This document shows, piece by piece, positions 56,138 through 64,000 of a DNA stretch of 64,000 nucleotides. The stretch spans positions 615,802 to 679,801 of the forward strand of contig NZ_BMXF01000004.1 of the NCBI RefSeq assembly GCF_014651615.1, read 5' to 3'. Every line of letters begins with the position of its first letter. Position 1 is the stretch's first letter. The DNA is from Persicitalea jodogahamensis (GTDB lineage: Bacteria > Bacteroidota > Bacteroidia > Cytophagales > Spirosomataceae). A model generated the notes under the pieces. That model saw only the letters and a list, made by a program, of their open reading frames with translations. It was not told the origin of the DNA and made no database searches. Made by a program: the position numbers and the translations under genes.

Positions 56138-59100
56138 AATAACGTCCTCGTTTTACCCTGAAAGTTGGTCACGGTAATTTTCTTTGCATTTTTTTCAATG
56201 GGAAACCTCCGGGACGATTGTGACAGATAGGTAGAACCGTAATAAAATTCCACCTTTCTCTTACTACCATCCTTATAGACTACTTCTGCCGAAAAATCAT
56301 CGGGCTTCAGGCTGACCCATTTTAAAATGCGCCTCGTGGACAGAATACCCGGACTAAACACCAGCAGACTATCCTGGTTCTGGGAAACGAGCAGCACATC
56401 TTCATTTTTCGCGGTATGTATGGTGGACAGGGCTTTGGCATCGCCCGGCACAATAAATCCACTTTGGGGTAAAGTCATCGCCCTGAAATTACCCTTACCG
56501 TCGCCCTGCAGGCAAAGGCCGTTGAATGCATCGTGCCTGCCACTGTTTGGGTCAAGGCCATAGTCGTTCCCGACCAACAATAAGTCGAGATAGCCATCCC
56601 CATTTACATCTTCAGCCTTCATACCAAAAACGGGTGCCACCTGGGCAGCCAGTGGCAATGGTTTCATTTCCAGATAACCATCTCCCTTATTCTCGATGTA
56701 GCAACTCCGCATTTCGGTGGCCTGCGCTATTAGTGCATTTTCCAGATCGCTGTCACTCCAAATTTCTTTCAAGGTCGCCAGTCCGTACGACTTGAAGGTA
56801 GGAAACTTTTTACGCATCGTGATTACCTGGCTGACCAGGTCGTCGCGTGATGCGATGGGAAACGGTTTCCGGGTTCCGTCGTCGCCTTTCATGTAGCAAA
56901 ACACCATGGGGTCAACCGAGCCATTGTTATCGACATCCTTGGCAATCAGCACCATGGGCTCTTCCTGAGATGCGGCATAATTGGAGTTGACTCCCAGGTT
57001 TCCGGCGACGTAATCCATATCGCCATCATTGTCGAAATCACCGGCCACCAGACTGTTCCACCAACCTGTGTTTGGCTCAGTACCTGTTTTGAAAGCGACG
57101 AAAGAAGTACCCAGGTTTTTTAGGAATATGACCGGCAGCCATTCACCTGTAAGAATAAGATCTGGCTTTCCGTCATTGTCGTAATCGCTCCATAGTGCAT
57201 CCGTGACCATGCCGATGTTTTTGAGCGGCGGGAAATATTGCTCGGTAACGTCGGTAAACTTTCCGCCATCGTTCCTCAACAAAAAGCTCCGGGGGGGTAC
57301 AGGATAGGCCGCAGAAACTACCCGGCCACCCACAAACAAATCGAGGTCACCGTCACCGTCAAAATCAGCGGCTTTCACACAGGAACCGTTCGACAGGTCA
57401 GCAGGAAGGGCTTCCATCGCTCGTTCGAATCTTCCCTGACCGTTGTTCAGGAATAATTGGTCATTGCTGAAAGAATTGTTGGGCGGAATCTCGTAGCTAC
57501 CACTGACGATGTACAAATCGAGATCACCATCGCCGTCAGCATCAAAAAACAATGTCCCCTGGTCTTCATACAAACGGGATTCCTTTTCTGAAAAGCGCGT
57601 GGAATCTTTTGTAAAATTCCCGCTAATATCCTGTAAGAAAAAAGTACCTGAAATACCCGAGGTACCGCCAACATAAATATCTTCGAATCCATCATTATTA
57701 ATATCGCCTACGGCAATGGATGGTCCACTTTGGCTTATTTTATGCGGCAAGGTGGGCTGTACGTCGAAATCGGGAAAGTCTTTTTCAACCGACCTGTATT
57801 CTAAGCCGTATTCTTTTACCGTCGACTTGAAATAAGAATCAGTAAATAACTGTGGAGCTTTCACTTTTTCAGAAACAGCATCTTTATACGCTATTGTAAG
57901 CGTCTGATCGGAAGAAACGTTTTTCAATACCTGCTGCCGATTATTGGGCCAGCGCACGACCAGGGAATCGACTCGCAAGACACTTCCCAAGCCAAAATGC
58001 GCCCGGTGGTCGTCGGTAGAAAGGTAACCGCGCGTAGGCTGATGCTCATAGAATAGTTGCTGGTTCCCCGCAAAAAATAATTGGACAGTGGCCCCGATGC
58101 CTCCCGGATTTTCAGCTTGACCAACAAGGGATACCGTCAGATGATGATTCCTTTTGTCGAGCGTATTTTCGTACACAAAAGCCTGGTCATTGATATTGTT
58201 TATGATCACGTCCAGATCACCGTCATTGTCCAGGTCGGCATAAGCGGCACCGTTGGAGAACGTCAGTTCATCGAAACCCCAGTCCTTCGTCACATTATCA
58301 AAGATCAGCCCGTTGGTATTTTTATAGGCGTAGTTGGCAAGTTTGACCACCGGAAGTGAGTCGGTCATGGCCAGGGTGAAGCCTTCACCCGCGCCGCTTT
58401 GACCGTTGTTGTACTCGATGTAGTCCAGGTCTGTCACGTCCCTTGGCAGTCCGTTGGTAATGATGAGGTCGCGATAGCCATCGTTATCGAAGTCAGCCAC
58501 CAGTGGGCACCAGCTCCAGTCAGTCTGATACACGCCCGCCATATATCCGACATCACTGAACACAGGGTGCCCCAGCGGCGTGGGGCCGCTATTCAATTGC
58601 AGAACATTTCTGACGTATTGGTGATTATAGTTGTATTGAGCATTATTGATGTAGTTGTAGTATTCATTTCCGCTCAGCATCCTCTTTTTTCGCAAATTAT
58701 TTTCCGGGAGCATTTCCAGCGAAATCACATCGACATAACCATCGTTGTTGATATCAACCGCATCGGTTCCCATCGCATTCCAGCCCGTATGTTTAAAATA
58801 ATCATCGAGCTTATTGGTGAATGTCGGCCCATCCCCACGGCCCTTTTTATTGTTGATAAACAATAGGTCATTCGACACAAAATCATTGGCAACGTAAATG
58901 TCGGGCCAGCCGTCTTGATTGATATCCGTGATTGCCGCTGCGTGGCCCCAGCCTTCGATCGTAACCCCCGCTGCTTTTGACACGTCAGTAAATTTTCCGT
59001 TTCCCTCATTCCGATACAATCGGTCATTGTTCTTAGCACTTCCGTCCGTCAGTTTTGCCCGGTAATGAATAGGCGTTCTGGGATCATAGATTTCGTTTAT

Positions 59101-59727
59101 GACCTGATACATATCGAGGTCACCGTCTTTGTCATAGTCAAAAAAGTACCCCTGGGTGCTAAAACCATCATCAGCCAATCCGTAAGTCGCCGCTGACTCT
59201 TCAAATACTGGAATGCCCGCCTGATTCAATCCCTTATTGACATACAGCAGATTTGTGCGGAGTTTGGGATCGCTGCGGAAGGATGCCGAAACATAGATGT
59301 CCGGCCAGCCGTCGGCATTGATATCCACGACCGAGACACCCGTGCACCAGTGCCCCTCCCCGCCGGCCCTGGCCCTATCCGTAATGTCCTCGAACCTGAA
59401 TGATCCTCTGTTAAGATACAGCCTGTTGGAAACCATGTTTCCCGCCAAATAGACATCCATCAACCCGTCTTTATTAAAATCACCAATACCCACTCCCCCG
59501 CCATTATAAATGTTGGCCTGGTTGAGAATATTGAGTGTGTCACTCTCAGTCAGCTGGTTAGCGAACGCAATCCCGGTCTGGGAAGCGGGTAACCGTCTGA
59601 ATAAGGTACTTCCTGCCGTTTGGGCAACGGCGACCCATGAAGAGAGCGTCACTAACAAAATCGCTGAGCATTGCATTACGCTCCCCGGTACTTTCGATTT
59701 TTTGCCCCTTGGATTATTCAATTTCAA
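56134..59727 (-). CDS. Exported FG-GAP/VCBS repeat protein with ASPIC/UnbV domain
   Basis: A 1197-residue exported protein. After a signal peptide (to ~residue 36) come many FG-GAP/VCBS calcium-binding repeats with motifs such as GVGIGDFNKDGLMDVYLAG, DINADGWPDIYV and DYDKDGDLDMY. An ASPIC/UnbV domain lies at ~525-610 (GGIGATVQLFFAG, AHFGLG, VDSLVVRWPN), and a second set of repeats runs to the end. This is a beta-propeller-like surface or periplasmic protein. It precedes the haloperoxidase-like gene with a 4-base overlap, so the two are likely one operon and perhaps partners. Function unknown. Confidence 0.93.
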   Translation of the reverse strand: MKLNNPRGKKSKVPGSVMQCSAILLVTLSSWVAVAQTAGSTLFRRLPASQTGIAFANQLTESDTLNILNQANIYNGGGVGIGDFNKDGLMDVYLAGNMVSNRLYLNRGSFRFEDITDRARAGGEGHWCTGVSVVDINADGWPDIYVSASFRSDPKLRTNLLYVNKGLNQAGIPVFEESAATYGLADDGFSTQGYFFDYDKDGDLDMYQVINEIYDPRTPIHYRAKLTDGSAKNNDRLYRNEGNGKFTDVSKAAGVTIEGWGHAAAITDINQDGWPDIYVANDFVSNDLLFINNKKGRGDGPTFTNKLDDYFKHTGWNAMGTDAVDINNDGYVDVISLEMLPENNLRKKRMLSGNEYYNYINNAQYNYNHQYVRNVLQLNSGPTPLGHPVFSDVGYMAGVYQTDWSWCPLVADFDNDGYRDLIITNGLPRDVTDLDYIEYNNGQSGAGEGFTLAMTDSLPVVKLANYAYKNTNGLIFDNVTKDWGFDELTFSNGAAYADLDNDGDLDVIINNINDQAFVYENTLDKRNHHLTVSLVGQAENPGGIGATVQLFFAGNQQLFYEHQPTRGYLSTDDHRAHFGLGSVLRVDSLVVRWPNNRQQVLKNVSSDQTLTIAYKDAVSEKVKAPQLFTDSYFKSTVKEYGLEYRSVEKDFPDFDVQPTLPHKISQSGPSIAVGDINNDGFEDIYVGGTSGISGTFFLQDISGNFTKDSTRFSEKESRLYEDQGTLFFDADGDGDLDLYIVSGSYEIPPNNSFSNDQLFLNNGQGRFERAMEALPADLSNGSCVKAADFDGDGDLDLFVGGRVVSAAYPVPPRSFLLRNDGGKFTDVTEQYFPPLKNIGMVTDALWSDYDNDGKPDLILTGEWLPVIFLKNLGTSFVAFKTGTEPNTGWWNSLVAGDFDNDGDMDYVAGNLGVNSNYAASQEEPMVLIAKDVDNNGSVDPMVFCYMKGDDGTRKPFPIASRDDLVSQVITMRKKFPTFKSYGLATLKEIWSDSDLENALIAQATEMRSCYIENKGDGYLEMKPLPLAAQVAPVFGMKAEDVNGDGYLDLLLVGNDYGLDPNSGRHDAFNGLCLQGDGKGNFRAMTLPQSGFIVPGDAKALSTIHTAKNEDVLLVSQNQDSLLVFSPGILSTRRILKWVSLKPDDFSAEVVYKDGSKRKVEFYYGSTYLSQSSRRFPIEKNAKKITVTNFQGKTRTLL

Positions 59728-59955
59728 TTGATTCTACTTTGTACATTCCCACCCATTAAACGCATTCAGATTAGTTGGCTACCTGAACAGAGTCTGATTT
59801 CGGAATTTTGACCTCATTGCCCTTAGGTGATCCTTCTTCTTGCTCCGTGGCCATAGCAGTTTTCGATTTTATAATGTTTTCGAAAAAAACTTTAAATATG
59901 GAGGGGTCAATTCGGAAATGCTTCACTCTTTTCAATCAAAGTCGACTCTCTACCA

Positions 59956-61110
59956 GTGAAACAAATTCCATACACACTTACCGAACTGATTCAAAGTGAT
60001 GATTTCATCAGTTGGGTTTTACACCCCGATGAAGCCAGCAATCGGCGATGGGAAGAATTCCTGACTACTTTTCCCGAAAAAAAAGAAACCGTAGAAAACG
60101 CCAAAGGCTACGTGATCCTATTGGCCGAAGACACCGGACGCCATAAGCCGACACCAGAACAAAGCGACCGGATGCGGCAGGTGGTGCAATCCTACGTCCA
60201 CGAAGCGAAAGAAGAAGATACAGAGGATTGGCTGGATTCTCCGAAAAGTTTTTCCGGTTGGAAATCCTGGCGAATAGCAGCAACAGTGACACTGCTAATA
60301 GGCATCGGTGCCGCGAGCTACTTGTACTGGGGCCCGTTTACCGGATCGCGTTGGGGTGAAAGTACCATTGCATCAGCAGACTCAAAGACATCCCCTTTAT
60401 TGCCAAACGCGATGAGGCGGGTAAACAACACGGATATGCCCATGACAGTCATTCTGACCGATGGGAGTTCCATCGTTTTATTGCCGGGGGGAGTTCTGGA
60501 TTATTCCGCGGAGGACCTTCCCAATCGGCGTGAAGTATTTCTGAGCGGACGGGCTTTCTTTGAAATTGTAAAAAACAGGGATAAACCATTCTACGTCTAT
60601 ACCGGCGGGATCGCGACCAAAGTCCTTGGGACCAGCTTTTTGATCGATGCGCCTGCCGATAGCGAAGCAGTAAATGTGGAAGTCAAAACGGGAAGAGTCG
60701 CAGTTTTCCCCCATAGCCTTCAACCGGATTCAGACCGAAGGGAAGTGGAGGAAAAAGCAGTTTTGGAAGGGCTTGTCCTTGGTAACGACGAGAAAGTTTC
60801 CGTTTCCCGTCTGAACGGAAAACCCGTGCAGGCAGTGACTGATAAAACTACCCAGCTGTCGACAGAGGACATTTCCAAAAAGGCATTTTTCTTTGACGAA
60901 ACCCCGGTGTCAACGGTTTTTGCGGAATTGGAGCAGGCCTACAATATCAGAATCAACTATGATGCCAAGCTCATGGCTGACTGCCCGCTGAACGCCACCC
61001 TGGTGGGGGAACCGTTCCTGAAAAAACTCACCGTCATTTGCGCTGCCCTGGATGCCAAGTTCGAGATTAATGCCGACCAGGTGTTCATAACCGGTAAAGG
61101 CTGCCGATAA
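59956..61110 (+). CDS. FecR-family anti-sigma factor
   Basis: A 384-residue inner-membrane regulator. The cytoplasmic N-terminal part (1-~100) would bind the sigma factor, a single helix (WRIAATVTLLIGIGAASYLYW) spans residues ~105-125, and the periplasmic part has a FecR domain (about 155-265, with ILTDGSSIVLLPGGVLDYS and VLGTSFLI) and a C-terminal DUF4974 region (FFFDETPVSTVFAELEQAYN). It relays a signal from an STN-bearing receptor to the ECF sigma factor. The start is GTG at 59956. The presumed receptor gene follows 242 bases downstream. Confidence 0.92.
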   Translation: MKQIPYTLTELIQSDDFISWVLHPDEASNRRWEEFLTTFPEKKETVENAKGYVILLAEDTGRHKPTPEQSDRMRQVVQSYVHEAKEEDTEDWLDSPKSFSGWKSWRIAATVTLLIGIGAASYLYWGPFTGSRWGESTIASADSKTSPLLPNAMRRVNNTDMPMTVILTDGSSIVLLPGGVLDYSAEDLPNRREVFLSGRAFFEIVKNRDKPFYVYTGGIATKVLGTSFLIDAPADSEAVNVEVKTGRVAVFPHSLQPDSDRREVEEKAVLEGLVLGNDEKVSVSRLNGKPVQAVTDKTTQLSTEDISKKAFFFDETPVSTVFAELEQAYNIRINYDAKLMADCPLNATLVGEPFLKKLTVICAALDAKFEINADQVFITGKGCR

Positions 61111-61205
61111 ATCGATTCAAGAATATCACTTATTTCCTAAACCCTAACCTACTCCACTAAAACCAACTCTATGATGACAAAATAAACTACAGCTCAATAA
61201 AAGAA

Positions 61206-61235
61206 GGGGCGAACGTGTTGCAGCACGTTCGCCCC
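61206..61235 (+). other. Stable hairpin between fecR and the susC-like gene
   Basis: A perfect 12-bp stem GGGGCGAACGTG/CACGTTCGCCCC with a 6-base loop, followed by GGAAAG and not a U-run, so it is not a classical terminator. It could protect or process the mRNA between regulator and receptor. Confidence 0.6.
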
Positions 61236-61352
61236 GGAAAGTTCTCCCGAAAGCAGGTTCAATTACTTTCTGTCGTGCCACACATGGTGATCAGACATGA
61301 AGGGAAGGATTTGCTGCTTAGTACTATTTGAACAACAAAACTTTCAAAACTA

Positions 61353-64000
61353 TGAAAAAAATTCGACGAATTGATGGCTTTGCCTTCACCCTTATGCGCA
61401 TTACAATAATCCAATGTTTTCTGGCAACGCTGGCGCTGGGTATTGCGCTGGCCCACGATGGCAAGGGCCAGGCTGCTCTGGATCAGAAGGTATCGCTCGA
61501 TATCGAGAACCAGAGCGTCAAGCGAATTCTCAACCTATTGGAAAAGCAAACCGACGTCAAGTTCGTGTTTAGCTCCAAATTGATTCAATCCGAAAGGAAA
61601 GCTACTATCAGAGTACAGGAACAGCGTTTATCCGCCGTTCTGGATAATTTATTGACCCCGCTTCAGTTGCAATACAAGGCTACTGATGACCTCATCGTCA
61701 TAAAGCCCGAAAGGGAGACAACAGGAACTACCACCCCTTCACTGACTCCGGCAGACCCAATTTCGGAAACTACCGCTGAAATTGTGGCCAGAACGGTAAC
61801 AGGAACCGTGACAGAGGAGTCAGGCGGACCTTTGCCGGGCGTGAGTGTGGTTTTGAAGGGTACCCAGACCGGGGCCAATACCGACGCCGCGGGTAAGTTT
61901 TCGATAACTGTTCCCGATGGTCCCGCCACTTTGGTACTTTCCTACGTAGGCTTCCTGGGCAAAGAGGTAGTTGTTTCTGCCGGTCAGACTACGGTCAGTA
62001 TAACCCTGTCGCCTGACACCAAGGCTTTGGAAGAGGTGGTAGTTACGGGCTACGGCACCCAAAAGAAAGAATCGTTGACGGGAGCCATTTCGGTGGTGAC
62101 GAGCGAAGACCTCGAACGCGTCCATGGTGGCTCTACGGTAAGTTCGGGGCTGGCGGGCAAAATTCCCGGCGTTACATTTCGTATGCCTGACGGCCGGCCT
62201 GGTGCCAATGCCAGAGTGCAAATCAGGAATATGGGAAGCCCTTTGTACGTAATCGACGGCATCCAGCAGGATGAAACTCAGTTCAATAATTTATCGCCTA
62301 ATGATATTGAAAGCCTTTCGGTGCTTAAGGATGCCTCCGCGGCTATCTATGGCGTTCGGGCAGCGAACGGCGTCGTGGTAGTAACTACCAAACGCGGCAA
62401 AGCCGGGAAGAATACCGTAAGCCTGGACGCCTACACCGGCTGGCAAAACTGGTCACGGTTTCCGGATGTGGTGAACGATTCGTACCAATGGCAGCTGGGC
62501 CGCGCCGAGGGGCAGATTAACCAAAGCGGTACCACCTCACTCACTCCCGCTGAACTCGACAAATACAAGCAGGGTACCGATCCCGGTTACCAGAGCTTCA
62601 ACTGGAAAGATTTTATCGTGCAACCCAACGCGCCTTTGACTTCGGTCAACCTCAATATGACGGGCGGTTCAGACAAGATTAAGTATTACGTATCGGGTAC
62701 CCGTCTGAAGCAATTCGCCAACCTGGGGCGGGAGTTTACCTTTGAGCGTAGCAATCTGCAAAGTAACGTAGATGCCAACATCACCAACAACCTGAAAATC
62801 GGAATCCAGATAAGCGGTCAGATCAAAGTGACTGACAACCCCGGCATACCCGGCGGAGATGATTACTGGCTACCCCGCTTCGCCATCCTGCGCAATCGTC
62901 CGTTCGAACGGCCTTACGCCAACGACAACCCGGACTACCTCAATGACATCAAGCACAACGAAACCAACTGGGCATATAACAACAAAAAGCTCGGGGGGTA
63001 TGCCACGGACATCCGCCGTATTCTGCAATCCAACATGTATGCTGAGTACCAGATTCCCGGCATTAAAGGCCTGACCGCGCGCGGTATGTATTCCTACTTC
63101 ATCGAGGACCAGAAGCTGGACGGACACGAATACACCTATGTGGCCTACACCTACAACCCCACGGACGAAAGCTACAATGTGACTGGCGGCAGCAGCAATC
63201 CCTGGCGGGAACGGCGCAACCGAAAAATCATCCGCAACATTTACCAGGGGCAGCTGACCTACAGCAATACCTTCGGCATGCACGAAGTGGGGGGTACTTT
63301 TGTAGCTGAGCGCCAGGAACAGAGAGACCAGAACCAGTGGGTTCGCTCGGTACCTTCCACCAATGTGCTTCCGCTAATCTATTTCGCCAACGTTGTAGCC
63401 TTCCAGGATGCCGACGATCAGTTGGCCAGGCTCGGGTATGTGGGCCGTGTTACCTACAACTACGCCAGCCGTTACTATTTCGAAGGCTCCTTCCGTCGTG
63501 ATGCCTCCTGGAAGTTTGCGCCCGATCGCCGGGTTGGTTTTTTCCCATCCGCATCGGTAGGCTGGAGAATATCCGACGAGCAGTTTTTAAAGAATATAAT
63601 CGGCGAACGTTCTTTCCTGGATGATTTGAAGATAAGGGCGTCTTACGGCGTGCTGGGAGATGACGACATCGGGATCGACCCCTATGCCTATCTGCCGGGC
63701 TACAACTACAACCAGGGCAATGCCATCCTGAGCGGTAATTCCATTGTGACCTCCCGCAACAAGGGTCAGATCATTGACAACCTCACGTGGTTCAAAAGCA
63801 AGATTTTTGACATTGGTGCCGATTTCTCCCTTTTCGGCACGAAGATTACGGGGTCGTTCGATTATTTCGACCGCCAGCGGACGGGGCTACGGGGTCGCAA
63901 GTACGACGTCCAGGTACCCAACGAACTGGGTTACAGCCTGCCCGATGAAAACGTAAACAGCGATTCACAGCGCGGTTGGGAAACTGCTCTGGTTTATAAT
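61353..64000 (+). CDS. SusC/RagA-family TonB-linked outer-membrane receptor with STN domain (partial, 3' end missing)
   Basis: An open frame of 882 codons that runs off the window. After a signal segment comes an STN signalling domain (residues ~46-116, SLDIENQSVKRILNLLEKQT), a carboxypeptidase-regulatory-like domain (~148-213, VTGTVTEESGGPLPGVSVVL), a TonB-box-like EEVVVTGYG and a plug (~220-350, with NDIESLSVLKDASAAIYG and GVVVVTTKRGK). A large beta-barrel then begins. Such receptors import glycans or other nutrients with a SusD partner, which should follow outside the window. The STN domain and the FecR gene upstream indicate transcriptional cell-surface signalling. Substrate unknown. Confidence 0.95.

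Noticed and set aside
59808-59999. Short forward open frame before fecR
   Set aside because: It overlaps the FecR start in another frame, has no recognisable features and is not needed to explain the region.
1-64000. CRISPR arrays, insertion sequences, integrases or attachment sites
   Set aside because: I looked for spaced direct repeats, terminal inverted repeats around transposase-like frames and duplications at tRNA ends, and saw none that I could support.

Overview
This window looks like chromosomal DNA from a Bacteroidota bacterium of the order Cytophagales (Spirosomaceae-like). Several proteins carry type IX secretion C-terminal sorting domains. There is a SusC/RagA-type receptor with a FecR anti-sigma factor and an ECF sigma factor. 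The primary sigma factor is short and has no region 1.1. A HU-CCDC81/SPOR protein is present, and two promoter candidates fit the Bacteroidota pattern TTTG-N19-TAnnTTTG. Genes are densely packed. I see no rRNA, CRISPR array, transposase, integrase or phage gene, so the window reads as core genome with a few accessory islands.

Layout. 1-5.2 kb: tRNA-Lys (cut by the window edge), an SH3/TPR membrane protein, a CHRD lipoprotein, a T9SS-exported giant protein and rlmD. 5.2-17.5 kb: housekeeping genes mixed with envelope genes (dnaB, phoH, an M43 metalloprotease, comEC, a TetR-like regulator coupled to an ABC1 kinase, a DUF922 protein, dCMP deaminase, a SlyD-like FKBP, an acpH-like gene, holA). 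17.7-25.4 kb: tRNA-Met, a START-like protein coupled to an LptF/LptG permease, rpsO-pnp, rpoD and menD. 25.4-32.8 kb: two TPR proteins, then an apparent envelope operon of a 1004-residue TPR protein, an outer-membrane barrel and a HU-CCDC81/SPOR protein. 32.9-38.3 kb: TonB-like protein, folC, trmB, gapA and dapD. 38.5-44.4 kb: an XRE regulator with operator-like repeats, then two tandem T9SS giant proteins paralogous to the one at 1.5-3.7 kb. 44.6-48.7 kb: gyrA followed by a TPR protein. 48.9-54 kb: gluconate-type permease, alpha/beta hydrolase, 2-oxoglutarate/Fe(II) dioxygenase and chromate transporter. 54.2-64 kb: an ECF sigma gene, a reverse-strand pair (vanadium-type haloperoxidase and FG-GAP/ASPIC protein), then FecR and a SusC-like receptor that runs off the window.

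How the genes may work together. The last 10 kb resembles a cell-surface-signalling locus: the receptor has an N-terminal STN signalling domain, FecR spans the inner membrane, and the sigma factor lies upstream but is separated from FecR by the reverse-strand pair. The TPR/barrel/SPOR operon has a close match to the Bacteroidota promoter consensus and could connect the outer membrane, the cell wall and a DNA-binding-like cytoplasmic domain. The three giant proteins share an unusual N-terminal module (X-H-I-x-G-G-E at the predicted mature N-terminus, plus a GYYIVW-(E/D)-RCCRN motif) that I do not recognise as a named domain. These are the most interesting objects here.
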